Positions 1 through 7,680 of a stretch of 64,000 nucleotides of DNA are shown here, piece by piece. Position 1 is the first letter of the stretch. The number at the start of each line of letters is the position of its first letter. Below the pieces are notes generated by a model. That model made no database searches, had not been told where the DNA came from, and saw only the letters and a program-made list of their open reading frames with translations. The DNA is from JAWKHR01 sp041394725 (GTDB lineage: Bacteria > Acidobacteriota > Vicinamibacteria > Vicinamibacterales > SCN-69-37), in the NCBI GenBank assembly GCA_041394725.1, contig JAWKHR010000024.1, positions 1 to 64,000 on the forward strand, in the 5' to 3' direction. The position numbers and the translations under genes are program-made.

Positions 1-42
1 CGTCCGGACTTCCCGGCGCGCGCGGCGGAGAGCCGGCCGTGA
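1..42 (+). CDS. C-terminal end of an upstream gene (partial)
   Basis: An open frame runs from the window edge to TGA at 40-42. It ends ...AAESRP and overlaps the GTG start of the DinB gene in a GTGA junction. A four-base stop/start overlap usually means translational coupling, so a plus-strand gene probably ends here in an operon with the DinB gene. Only 13 codons are visible and no family can be named. Confidence 0.4.
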   Translation, partial: RPDFPARAAESRP

Positions 43-605
43 GCGCGACGAGGGGGACCAGATCGGCCGCCGGCGGCCCGCTCACCGCCGACGAACGCGA
101 CCAGGCCGCGACGCTGCTCCAGACCTCGGTGCGCCAGCTGATCGAGGCCGTCAACGGCCTGCCGGACGCCCGCTGGCGCTACGCGCCGGACGCGACGGCG
201 TGGTCGGCGCTGGAAATCGTCGAGCACCTCGTGCGATCCGAGCAGGCGGTCGCGGCGCTCACGCGCGCCTCGCTGGCACGGGCGGTGCCGACTCCACCCC
301 GTCCGTCGCGCGTGCGCGACCTGGCCGTCATCATGGCCGTGACCAACCGGGACCGGCGGTTCCAGGCCATCGAGGTGGTGCGCCCGACCGGCGTCTTCGC
401 CACGCCGGCCGGGGCCGTGGAGGCCCTGACCGCCGCGCGGCGATCGACCGTCGCGTACATCCAGGCCACCGGCGACGACCTGCGATCGCGCCTGGCGGAT
501 CACCCGGTGCTCGGCGAGATCGACCTGTACCAATGGCACCTGTTCCTCGGCGCGCACACCGAGCGACACACGGCACAGGTGCGCGACGTCGTGCGCGGCG
601 GCTGA
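39..605 (+). CDS. DinB family protein
   Basis: 188-residue protein with the DinB/YfiT-like four-helix fold. An N-terminal amphipathic helix (LLQTSVRQLIEAVNGLP) leads to the Trp-Ser-ALEIVEHL segment near residues 57-66, whose histidine is a usual metal ligand. The C-terminal HLFLGAHTERHTAQV segment (about 167-181) supplies the other histidines. Relatives bind divalent metal and often act as thiol transferases or stress-linked enzymes; the substrate cannot be told here. GTG start at 39 overlaps the preceding stop. It converges on the sigma-factor gene 12 bp downstream. The family is clear, the function is not. Confidence 0.8.
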   Translation: MSATRGTRSAAGGPLTADERDQAATLLQTSVRQLIEAVNGLPDARWRYAPDATAWSALEIVEHLVRSEQAVAALTRASLARAVPTPPRPSRVRDLAVIMAVTNRDRRFQAIEVVRPTGVFATPAGAVEALTAARRSTVAYIQATGDDLRSRLADHPVLGEIDLYQWHLFLGAHTERHTAQVRDVVRGG

Positions 606-617
606 GGTCGCCGCCGC

Positions 618-1934
618 TCAGCCGCCGGTGCACCGGCGGGCACGGTCCCGCAGGAGCACCTGCTCGCGGGTGTTGGCCGTGAGCGCGGCCGCGCGCTCGA
701 ACTCGGCGCGGGCCTCGTCGTACCGGCCCAGGCGCTCCAGCAGGTCGCCGCGCACGCCGGGCAGCAGGTGGTACCGCGCCAGCGCCGGTTCGCCGGCGAG
801 CGCGTCGACGATGGCGAGGCCGGCGTCGGGGCCGTCGGCCATCGCGACGGCGACCGCGCGGTTGAGCTCCACGACGGGCGAGGGCACGACGTGGACCAGC
901 TCGGCGTAGAGCGACGCGATGCGCCGCCAGTCGGTCTCCTCGACGGTCCGCGCGCGCGCGTGACAGGCGGCAATCGCGGCCTGCAGCGCGTAGGGACCGC
1001 GGGCCCCGCCGAGCGCGCCCGCGCGCTCGAGCCCCGCCAGGCCGCGGCGGATGAGCAGCGGATCCCAGCGCGCGCGATCCTGCTCGTGCAGCCGGACGGG
1101 CGCGCCGTCCGGGCCCGTGCGCGCCGCCGCGCGCGACGCCTGGATCTCGAGCAGCGCGACCAGCCCATGGACCTCCGGCTCACCCGGAACGAGCGCGGCG
1201 AGCACGCGCCCGAGTCGCAGCGCCTCCTCGCAGAGCGCCGGCCGCATGAGGTCGTCGCCCGCGGTCGCCGTGTAGCCCTCGTTGAAGATCAGGTAGACGA
1301 CTTCCAGCACCGACGGCAGGCGCGAGGCGAGCGCCTCGCCGCGCGGGACCTCGAACGGCACGCCCGCGTCGCGCAGCGTGCGCTTCGCCCGGACGATGCG
1401 CTGCGCGATCGTGGGCTCGGCGACGAGGAAGGCGCGGGCGATCTCGGCGGTGCTGAGCCCGCCGAGCAGCCGCAGCGTCAGCGCCACCCGCGCCTCGGTG
1501 GCGAGCACGGGATGGCAGGCGATGAAGACCAGGCCGAGCAGGTCGTCCCCGACCGGGTCGTCGAGCGCGGCGCCGGGGTCGGGTCCGCCCGTGGCCTGCG
1601 CGACGCCCAGGTCGTAGGCGAGCTGCTCGTGCCGCCGGTCGAGCATCGACCGCCGGCGCAGCTGGTCGATGCCGCGTCGTTTCGCCGCGGTCATCAGCCA
1701 GGCGCCCGCGTTGCGCGGGATGCCCTCGGCGGGCCACTGCTCGAGCGCGGCGACGAGCGCGTCCTGCGCCAGCTCCTCGGCGAGGTCCACGTCGCGGACC
1801 ACGCGCGTGAGGCCGGCGATGAGGCGCGCCGACTCCAGGCGCCACACGGCCTCGATCGCCCGCGCGACCCCGGCGTCAGTCACCGGCGCCCCACCGGTCG
1901 TCACGCGGATGGTGGCGTTCGCCCACGCGTTCAT
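618..1934 (-). CDS. ECF sigma factor with DUF6596 (ECF42-like)
   Basis: 438-residue RNA polymerase sigma factor of the extracytoplasmic-function class, about twice the length of an ordinary ECF factor. Region 2 is seen in VVRDVDLAEELAQDALVAALEQWP and region 4 in LRLLGGLSTAEIARAFLVAEPTIAQRI. Then comes the DUF6596/TPR-like extension with LPSVLEVVYLIFNEGY and LHEQDRARWDPLLI, which marks the ECF42 type. ATG at 1932-1934 is chosen because the divergent serine-hydrolase gene begins at 1969 and the frame upstream of this ATG does not look like protein. ECF42 genes commonly sit beside a small YCII/DGPF-domain protein; none is here, and the neighbour is a DinB protein instead. A GTG some 15 codons later is an alternative start. 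Confidence 0.9.
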   Translation of the reverse strand: MNAWANATIRVTTGGAPVTDAGVARAIEAVWRLESARLIAGLTRVVRDVDLAEELAQDALVAALEQWPAEGIPRNAGAWLMTAAKRRGIDQLRRRSMLDRRHEQLAYDLGVAQATGGPDPGAALDDPVGDDLLGLVFIACHPVLATEARVALTLRLLGGLSTAEIARAFLVAEPTIAQRIVRAKRTLRDAGVPFEVPRGEALASRLPSVLEVVYLIFNEGYTATAGDDLMRPALCEEALRLGRVLAALVPGEPEVHGLVALLEIQASRAAARTGPDGAPVRLHEQDRARWDPLLIRRGLAGLERAGALGGARGPYALQAAIAACHARARTVEETDWRRIASLYAELVHVVPSPVVELNRAVAVAMADGPDAGLAIVDALAGEPALARYHLLPGVRGDLLERLGRYDEARAEFERAAALTANTREQVLLRDRARRCTGG

Positions 1935-1955
1935 CGTAGCCGACGCCCGCGCCGG

Positions 1956-1961
1956 TAGAAT
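1956..1961 (+). promoter_or_regulatory. -10 element of a leaderless promoter
   Basis: TAGAAT ends 7 nt before the GTG at 1969. No Shine-Dalgarno sequence lies between, so transcription would begin at or next to the start codon. Confidence 0.5.
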
Positions 1962-1968
1962 CGGCGGC

Positions 1969-3156
1969 GTGCCGACCCGCGCGTCCCGCCGCTCGCCCGC
2001 CCGCCTCGTCCTCGTCGTCGTCCTTGCGGTCGCGGCGGCCGGCCTCGTCGCCCGGCCGTCGGCCCAGGCGGGTCCTGACGCGCTCAAGCGGCAGGTCCGG
2101 ACCTACCTGGACGCGTGGCGCTCCGAGGCGTCGTTCCCCGGGGTGTCGGTCGGCCTGGTGCTGGCCGACGGGCGGGCGATCGGCGTGACGTCGGGCCTCG
2201 CGGATCGCGACGCGGGCACGCCGCTCGCCGTCGACGACCTGATGCTCGCGGGCAGCACGGGCAAGACGTTCTTTGCCGCCGTGGCCGCGGCATTGATTGA
2301 GGAGGGCCGGCTCGATCTCGACGCGCCGATCGCGACGTACCTCGGCGACCGGCCGTGGTTCGATCGCCTGCCGAACGCGCGCGCGATCACGGTGCGCCAC
2401 CTGATGACGCACACGAGCGGCCTCGTGCGCTACGAGATGAACCCGGCGTTCACGGCGGACCTCCGGGCCGCGCCGGACAAGGCCTGGTCACCCGAGGAGG
2501 AACTCGCGTACCTGTTCGGCACGCCGCCGCCGTTCGCGCCGGGCGAGGGCTGGGACTACTCGGACACGAACTACATCGTGCTGGGCCTGATTCTGGAGCG
2601 GGTCACCGGCACCGCGCTCTACGACGAGGTGTCGCGCCGGTTCCTGCGGCCGCTCGGGCTCACGCGCGTCGTGCCGTCCACGTCGCGCCGGATTCCCGGG
2701 CTCGTTCCGGGCTACGCGGGGCCGCGCGATCCGCTGGGCCTGCCCGACCGCGTGCTGGTGGACGGCACGTTCGTGATCAACCCGCAGTTCGAGTGGACCG
2801 GCGGCGGCTACGCGACGAGCGCGCGCGACCTGGCGCGCTGGGGCCACGCGCTCTACACGGGCCGCGCAATCCCGCTGCCGGCGCTGCGGCGGATGGTGGA
2901 CGCGGCGGTGCCGGCGCGCCTCGGGCCGGGCACGAGCTATGGGCTCGGCGTGATCGTCCGGTCGGGCACGCCGGTCGGCACGACGTGGGGCCACAGCGGG
3001 TTCTTTCCGGGCTACCTCACGGAGCTCGTGCACGCGACGGCGTCGCACGTGACGGTGGCCGTTCAGGTGAACACGTCGGCGCCGCGCGCGACGGGCGGCC
3101 GCTCGCCGCTGCGGGCGGCGTACGACCTGCTGGCGATCGCCGCCGGGCCGCGCTGA
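1969..3156 (+). CDS. Beta-lactamase-family serine hydrolase, secreted
   Basis: 395-residue class C beta-lactamase/DD-peptidase-like hydrolase. It has an N-terminal hydrophobic export segment (LVLVVVLAVAAAGLVA, about residues 12-27). The catalytic SxxK is S96-T-G-K99 in AGSTGKTFFA. The second motif is Y197-S-D where many relatives have Y-x-N, and the third is H342-S-G in WGHSGFFPG. The DLMTHTSGL segment is also typical. Such proteins cleave ester or amide bonds in the periplasm; the substrate is not predictable. The GTG start at 1969 is preferred over upstream in-frame codons because a -10 box sits just before it and the signal sequence then begins at the N terminus. It is transcribed divergently from the sigma-factor gene. 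Confidence 0.88.
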   Translation: MPTRASRRSPARLVLVVVLAVAAAGLVARPSAQAGPDALKRQVRTYLDAWRSEASFPGVSVGLVLADGRAIGVTSGLADRDAGTPLAVDDLMLAGSTGKTFFAAVAAALIEEGRLDLDAPIATYLGDRPWFDRLPNARAITVRHLMTHTSGLVRYEMNPAFTADLRAAPDKAWSPEEELAYLFGTPPPFAPGEGWDYSDTNYIVLGLILERVTGTALYDEVSRRFLRPLGLTRVVPSTSRRIPGLVPGYAGPRDPLGLPDRVLVDGTFVINPQFEWTGGGYATSARDLARWGHALYTGRAIPLPALRRMVDAAVPARLGPGTSYGLGVIVRSGTPVGTTWGHSGFFPGYLTELVHATASHVTVAVQVNTSAPRATGGRSPLRAAYDLLAIAAGPR

Positions 3157-3191
3157 CGGTCCGCCTCCATCAGCCACGGCCCGGCGGCGCG

Positions 3192-4094
3192 TCACTTCGA
3201 CAGGATGCGCGTCGCCAGGAACTTCGCGCCCTTGTTCGCCGCCGCGCGCACCTGCGTCACCGAGGAGCCGTTCGGACGCTGGTAGGTCACGAGGTACTGC
3301 GAGGTCAGGGCGCGGGCGATGGTCTCGAGCTGCGACGTCAGCGCCGAGGCGGATACGGCGGTCAGCCGCAGGCCGCCCGTGATTTCGGTCACCGCGTCGA
3401 GCGTCGCCTCGCGCGCCGCCGACGCGCTGCCACCGTGAATCGAGACGGCCCAGACGCTCGTCACGGCATTCTGGATCGCCTCCGACAGGTCCTCGCCGGT
3501 CACGCCGCTGGTCTCCTGCGAGTCGAAGTCGATCGAGACGATCGCGCGGCGCCGGTGCGGCTCCTTCGCGATCGCCTTGCCCATGTCCACGAGCGCCTCC
3601 ATGACGACCGCGCTCGTCCGCTGGCTGGGAAACAGGCGCCCGAGCGCCTTGTTGACGTCCGAGGTCTTGTTCGTGAAGTCCACCGACATCACCGCGGCGC
3701 CGGCCGTCTGCATCACGGCAATCCGCGACTCGGGGTTCGCCTCCTGGATGATCTTCACGAAGGCCGTCAGGCCATTGCGCAGATCGCGCGTCGGCGCGCT
3801 CGACCCCATGCGCGGCTGGGCGGTGTCGACGAGCAGGCCAATCGAGATCGGCTCGCTCGCGACCTCGATCTTCGTGACCGGCCGCGGCGCGCCGTCCTCG
3901 ATGATCACGACGTCGGCCGGCGTGAGGTCCGTCACGGGCGCATCGTCGCCGTCGAGCACGATCACGAACGCCGAGTGGTCGAGCATTTCCTGCGCCGGAC
4001 CGGCGCGCAGGACGGCGACGCCGGCGGCCAGCGCGAACGCCAGCAGGCACACGACGGCCTTCCACGGCGACGACGGATGTCGGCTTCCGGACAT
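3192..4094 (-). CDS. VWFA-domain secreted protein (acidobacterial VWFA-related type)
   Basis: 300-residue exported protein. A signal-like segment (AVVCLLAFALAAGVAVL) is followed by VIVLDGDDAPVTDLTPADVVI, the small beta domain that precedes the VWFA fold in the acidobacterial VWFA-related family. The von Willebrand A-like region covers roughly residues 80-260 (ISIGLLVDT..., RRRAIVSIDFDSQE, VWAVSIHGG). The first metal-site motif DxSxS is degenerate (LLVDTAQPR), so metal binding is doubtful. The C-terminal SQYLVTYQRP is typical of the family. A larger relative lies at 17546-19582. The role is probably protein interaction in the envelope. The GGAAGGAG ribosome site precedes ATG 4094. Confidence 0.75.
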   Translation of the reverse strand: MSGSRHPSSPWKAVVCLLAFALAAGVAVLRAGPAQEMLDHSAFVIVLDGDDAPVTDLTPADVVIIEDGAPRPVTKIEVASEPISIGLLVDTAQPRMGSSAPTRDLRNGLTAFVKIIQEANPESRIAVMQTAGAAVMSVDFTNKTSDVNKALGRLFPSQRTSAVVMEALVDMGKAIAKEPHRRRAIVSIDFDSQETSGVTGEDLSEAIQNAVTSVWAVSIHGGSASAAREATLDAVTEITGGLRLTAVSASALTSQLETIARALTSQYLVTYQRPNGSSVTQVRAAANKGAKFLATRILSK

Positions 4095-4193
4095 TGACGT
4101 ACTCCTTCCGTGACCCGCGGTGGGCCCTGGTGGCAGGCGGTACGCTGGCGGCTAGGCAGGGGTTAGGACAGCGATGAGGGGGAAACGGCCGTG

Positions 4194-4223
4194 AAAAAAA
4201 TCGGTCGTCCTGAGAGTCCCAGG
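4194..4223 (-). terminator. Possible terminator after the PEP-CTERM gene
   Basis: Read on the minus strand, a short CCTG/CAGG hairpin (4220-4223 with 4209-4212) is followed, after about 8 nt, by a run of seven T at 4194-4200. The stem is short and the spacing loose, so this is a weak candidate. Confidence 0.3.
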
Positions 4224-4267
4224 GTCCCAGGGGCCGCGATGTGCGTCGAACGGACTCGAAGCGACTC

Positions 4268-5041
4268 TCAGGACACGCGGCGTCTGGCGGCGCGGCGGCG
4301 CTGGCCGGTGACGATGCCGACCAGTCCGAGGCCGAACAGCACGAGAGTCCCCGGCTCTGGCACGGCCGTGGGCGAGAGGAGGCGGTCGAGTTCGGGGTAC
4401 GTGCCGGGCTCGAACGTCTCGAGCGCGAAGACCGGGTCCTCGGGCACGAACGTCAGGCCGCCGTCGAGCGTCGCCGCGAGGAGCAGCGTCGCCTTGGTGG
4501 CCACGGTGTAGGTGCCGTCGAGGTTGTCGTCCACGCGCTGCTCGAAGATGCCGAGGGTGCCCGGCGCCAGCGTGAGGTAGAACGACGGGTCGCCCCAGGT
4601 GATCTCCATGCCCGGGAGCTTGGCCACCATGTCGATGCCGAGGCCCTGCGGCGTGTCGAAGAGCGCGGCGTCGTTGCCGCCGGACGTGCCGGTGGCGGTG
4701 AAGGCGCCGACGCCGGACACCGATCCGTTGATGAACACCGAGCTGTCCTCGGTGCCGGCCAGCTGGTAGAAGACCAGGTCGTTGATCGTGACGTCGTGGA
4801 GGACGCCCGAGGCGTCGGGCACGTCGATGAACGAGAACGGCACGCCGCCATTGGTGAGGTCGCAGCCGATCGGCACCGGGCGGAACAGGGCCACCGTCGG
4901 GTCCGGACCGAACGGATCCGACGTGATGCAGACCGTGCCGCCGACGGTCGGGGTGATGGTGCCGGCCGCGGCGGGCAGCGCAGGCAGGAGTCCCAGTGCG
5001 AGGACGACAGCCGGCAGCATGGACGGGCGCGGGACCTTCAT
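4268..5041 (-). CDS. PEP-CTERM sorting-domain exported protein
   Basis: 257-residue protein with an N-terminal signal peptide (PAVVLALGLLPALPAAAG). It ends in a complete PEP-CTERM signal: AVPEPGTLVLFGLGLVGIV followed by an Arg-rich tail. That tail directs export, cleavage by an exosortase and surface delivery in EPS-producing Gram-negatives. The central region is beta-rich with no recognisable enzyme domain. A strong GGAGGT ribosome site sits 5 nt before ATG 5041, which fixes the start. No exosortase or exopolysaccharide gene is visible in the window, so the processing machinery must be elsewhere. Confidence 0.88.
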   Translation of the reverse strand: MKVPRPSMLPAVVLALGLLPALPAAAGTITPTVGGTVCITSDPFGPDPTVALFRPVPIGCDLTNGGVPFSFIDVPDASGVLHDVTINDLVFYQLAGTEDSSVFINGSVSGVGAFTATGTSGGNDAALFDTPQGLGIDMVAKLPGMEITWGDPSFYLTLAPGTLGIFEQRVDDNLDGTYTVATKATLLLAATLDGGLTFVPEDPVFALETFEPGTYPELDRLLSPTAVPEPGTLVLFGLGLVGIVTGQRRRAARRRVS

Positions 5042-5226
5042 GCGGACCTCCAGGAAGCGTGCGGAATCGTGTGGAACCGTGAAGATCCGTGCAACAGCCG
5101 GGCCATCCAGGCCTGACGCCATGGCGGCGCGAGGCCGGCGCGCCACGGCCGTGGCGGCGCGATCGAGCCGCGATCCGGGGTCCTTTTGTCTGCGTACCCG
5201 AGGGCTTCCGGGATCCCGGGCCGGTC

Positions 5227-6732
5227 CTAGACCGGCACCTGGAGGTCCGGCATCGGCTTGCCCGCGAAGAGCCGGCGGCACGGGCGGCTCAGCCACCGCG
5301 CCCAGCGCACCGAGGTGGATCGGCGGGCGCTGTCGGTGGAAATGCCGGTGTTCGCGTACATCTGGCGGTAGAGCTTCGAGACGAGCACGAATGCGAGACG
5401 CGCCTTGAGCGACGAGACGCACTTGCTGCGCGTCCAGATCTGCCTGACGCTGTAGAACTGGTCCCACACGCCCTGCGTCCGCGCGCGCACCTCGTCGGGC
5501 GTCATCGCGGGGTGCGGCATGTAGAACTTCGGCCGGCGCGCGGCGGGAATCAGCCAGTGCCGCGTGATCGGCACGCCCTCGACCTCGGGCGGCGCTCCGC
5601 CGAAGCTCTTCTCCCACTTGTCGAAGTCGATCGTGCCGGGGAACGGCGTCAGCATCACGAACTGCGCGAACGTGATGCCGGCCTGCTGCGCGACGGCCGC
5701 GGTCGCCTCGAACGTCTCGGGCCGATCGGTCGGCAGGCCGAAGATGAACGACCCCAGGACGTGGACGCCGCGATCGCGGAACGCCCGCAGGCGCTCGGCC
5801 AGCGCGTCGCCGGCGAGGTTGAAGTTCTTGTAGACGGCCTTGAGGCCTTCCGGCGTGACCGACTCGACGCCGATCAGCGCGCCCTTGATGTGCGCCTCGC
5901 GCATCGCGTCGAGGAACTCCGGATCCTCGGCGGCCTCCATCGTGATCTGCGTGTAGAACACGGAGTCCTTCGGCAGCTTCGCCAGCTGGGCCATCAGCGC
6001 GAACCGGTCGGCGCGGATGCGCTCCAGTTCGTGGAGGCGGGTCTTGTCCTGGTGGCGGGCGGCCTGGGCCAGGTCCTGCAGCGAGACCGGATAGAAATTG
6101 TCGTCGGCCAGCGCGATGAACCGGAAACCGCGGCGGCGCAGTTCGACGATCTCCTCGACGACCGAGCCGGCCGTCCGGCTCCGCGGCTCCTGGCCGTCGG
6201 TGCGCCAGACGGAACAGAACGAGCAGTGCTTCGGACAGCCGCGGACCGTCTGGACCGAGGCCCACATGTAGCGCCCCTCGGGCAGCAGGTCCCAGCGCGC
6301 CGGCATGAAACGACCGCCGGCGACCCGGCCGCCGTCGTAGTGCGCCTGCACGGTGCCGGCCTCGCAGTCGGCCAGCACCTGGCCCCAGGCGACGTCGCCG
6401 TCGCCGGAGACGACCGCGCTCGCGCTCCCCCGCTCGCGCGCTTCCTCCGGATACAGGGTCGCGTGGATGCCGCCGAACACGACGATGGCGCCGCGCTCGC
6501 GGGCGAGGCGACCGATCTCATAGCCGCGCAGGGCGTTGCCGGTGTGGATGCCGATGCCCACCACGTCACCCGCCTGCAGGGTGTCCAGATCGAACCGCTC
6601 GAGGGTTTCGTCGACGATGTGGGGCGTGCCGAACCGGTCGGGCGTCGCGGCGGCGAGGACGAACAGCCACCGCGGCGTGATCACCGCCAGACCGAATGAC
6701 AGGTCGCTGGGATTGACGAGATGTACGCGCAA
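5227..6732 (-). CDS. B12-binding-type radical SAM protein
   Basis: 501-residue radical SAM enzyme with the N-terminal cobalamin-binding-like Rossmann region (VVGIGIHTGNALRGYEIG, IVVFGGIHATLYPEEA). The core follows with the iron-sulfur motif C166-PKH-C170-SF-C173. The N-terminal domain lacks the DxHxxG cobalamin-ligand motif, as in many members that keep the fold but may not coordinate B12 through histidine. Reactions in this class include methylation and C-C chemistry on lipids or cofactors; the substrate is unknown. TTG start at 6732 is supported by an AGAGAGGA ribosome site 7 nt upstream and by direct entry into the RVHLVNPSD beta strand. It stands alone on the minus strand. Confidence 0.85.
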   Translation of the reverse strand: MRVHLVNPSDLSFGLAVITPRWLFVLAAATPDRFGTPHIVDETLERFDLDTLQAGDVVGIGIHTGNALRGYEIGRLARERGAIVVFGGIHATLYPEEARERGSASAVVSGDGDVAWGQVLADCEAGTVQAHYDGGRVAGGRFMPARWDLLPEGRYMWASVQTVRGCPKHCSFCSVWRTDGQEPRSRTAGSVVEEIVELRRRGFRFIALADDNFYPVSLQDLAQAARHQDKTRLHELERIRADRFALMAQLAKLPKDSVFYTQITMEAAEDPEFLDAMREAHIKGALIGVESVTPEGLKAVYKNFNLAGDALAERLRAFRDRGVHVLGSFIFGLPTDRPETFEATAAVAQQAGITFAQFVMLTPFPGTIDFDKWEKSFGGAPPEVEGVPITRHWLIPAARRPKFYMPHPAMTPDEVRARTQGVWDQFYSVRQIWTRSKCVSSLKARLAFVLVSKLYRQMYANTGISTDSARRSTSVRWARWLSRPCRRLFAGKPMPDLQVPV

Positions 6733-6988
6733 GGCATGGTCCTCTCTGCCACCGAGTAATCGAGACCCATGTCCGCGGTGTCGCTGGACGCAGGAAGCCG
6801 CCGGAACGCTGGAGCCCTCACATCTTACCCCGGTCGTGCGGGCGAACGTATCTCAGTCGCAGAACCCGGGATGGGGTATCCTGATCCCGTCCGCTTCGTC
6901 ACTGAGCCCGCCAGCGTTCGAACAGCTGCCCCGAGGGGTGCGCGCCGACCGGCCCATTCTGCCGGTATCCCGGCATCCCGGAGGCCAC
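6733..6988. other. Divergent intergenic region between the radical SAM gene and rpoZ
   Basis: 256 bp without a supported gene. A TATCCT hexamer near 6877-6882 could be the -10 box for the omega-subunit gene, giving a leader of about 100 nt. I see no convincing hairpin or repeat. Confidence 0.35.
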
Positions 6989-7168
6989 ATGGTTCGTCGT
7001 CCCCCCACGAGCAACGCGTTCGAATTCGTCATCGTCTCGGCCCTGCGCGCAGCCCAGCTGATGAAGGGATGCACCCCGCGCGTCGAGGCCGGAGAGAAGA
7101 CCGCGACCACCGCGCAGCGCGAGGTGGCCGCGGGCAAGGTCGCGCGCGTCCCGGCCGAAACGCCCTGA
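6989..7168 (+). CDS. rpoZ: RNA polymerase omega subunit, short form
   Basis: 59-residue protein matching the conserved core of the omega subunit: NAFEFVIVSALRAAQLMKGC, then PRVEAGEKTATTAQREVAAGKV. Omega stabilises beta-prime during RNA polymerase assembly. The helix with ALRAAQLMKG and the TTAQREVAAGKV segment are the diagnostic parts. It is shorter than the enterobacterial protein (about 90) but usual for acidobacterial and delta-proteobacterial forms. ATG at 6989 has a GGAGG ribosome site 5 nt upstream, which decides the start. The usual neighbours gmk and coaBC are absent, so the gene is detached from its common context. Confidence 0.82.
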   Translation: MVRRPPTSNAFEFVIVSALRAAQLMKGCTPRVEAGEKTATTAQREVAAGKVARVPAETP

Positions 7169-7221
7169 CCGGCGGGCGGCGTTCGGCGTCGTCCGGGCCG
7201 CGCGTCGACGCGTCCTCCCGG

Positions 7222-7425
7222 TCAGGCCAGCCGGATGTCCTCGGCGCGAGGTCCCTTCGGCCCCTGACCCTTCTCGAACGTCAGCGCCTGGCCTTCGCGC
7301 AGTTCGTCGAAACGAACGTCCCGGCAGGCGGACTGATGAAAGAAGTACTCCGTGCCGTCCTCTGCCTGCACGAAGCCGAATCCCTTGTCACGAACCAGAC
7401 GTTTCAGCGTGCCCTTCGCAGCCAT
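7222..7425 (-). CDS. Cold-shock domain protein
   Basis: 67-residue single cold-shock domain. RNP1 is seen as KGFGFV (about residues 14-19) and RNP2 as YFFHQSA (about 27-33), ending with GPKGPRAEDIRL. These proteins bind single-stranded RNA or DNA and act as RNA chaperones. ATG at 7425 is chosen over an upstream in-frame codon because a GGAGAG ribosome site sits just before it and MAAKGTLKRL is the standard N terminus. It converges on rpoZ. Confidence 0.92.
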   Translation of the reverse strand: MAAKGTLKRLVRDKGFGFVQAEDGTEYFFHQSACRDVRFDELREGQALTFEKGQGPKGPRAEDIRLA

Positions 7426-7613
7426 CTCGGCTCTCCGTCCCGGACCAGCAGTCACCGCGGCACCAGCGCCGCGGCCACGGTTCCCGGCACCGGGTGAACC
7501 CGGTCCGATCGCCCTGCCCGGGGCAGCGCGATGCTTCGATGAGGTCTGAAGACGAAGCCGGCGGAGGCCGGAACGGCGGCAGGCTCACGGCAGTGGAACC
7601 CCACCAGTATCTC

Positions 7614-7680
7614 ATCCCCCGGGGGGCGGATGGGAGTCCCCCGGCTGGCCGGGGGGGGCGGACGGGGGGGCCGGGCTACC
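7614..7680. other. G-rich tract with strong hairpin potential
   Basis: The plus strand carries runs of 6, 8 and 7 guanines within about 55 bp, plus an inverted pair CCCCCGGC (7638-7645) / GCCGGGGG (7648-7655). It lies just past the stop of the beta-gamma-crystallin gene. It could stall polymerase, or form a quadruplex, but there is no T-run as in an intrinsic terminator. Confidence 0.4.

Noticed and set aside
7494..7675. A possible small gene between the cold-shock and crystallin genes
   Set aside because: The frames are low-complexity and lack a ribosome site; the stretch is explained by the G-rich tract.
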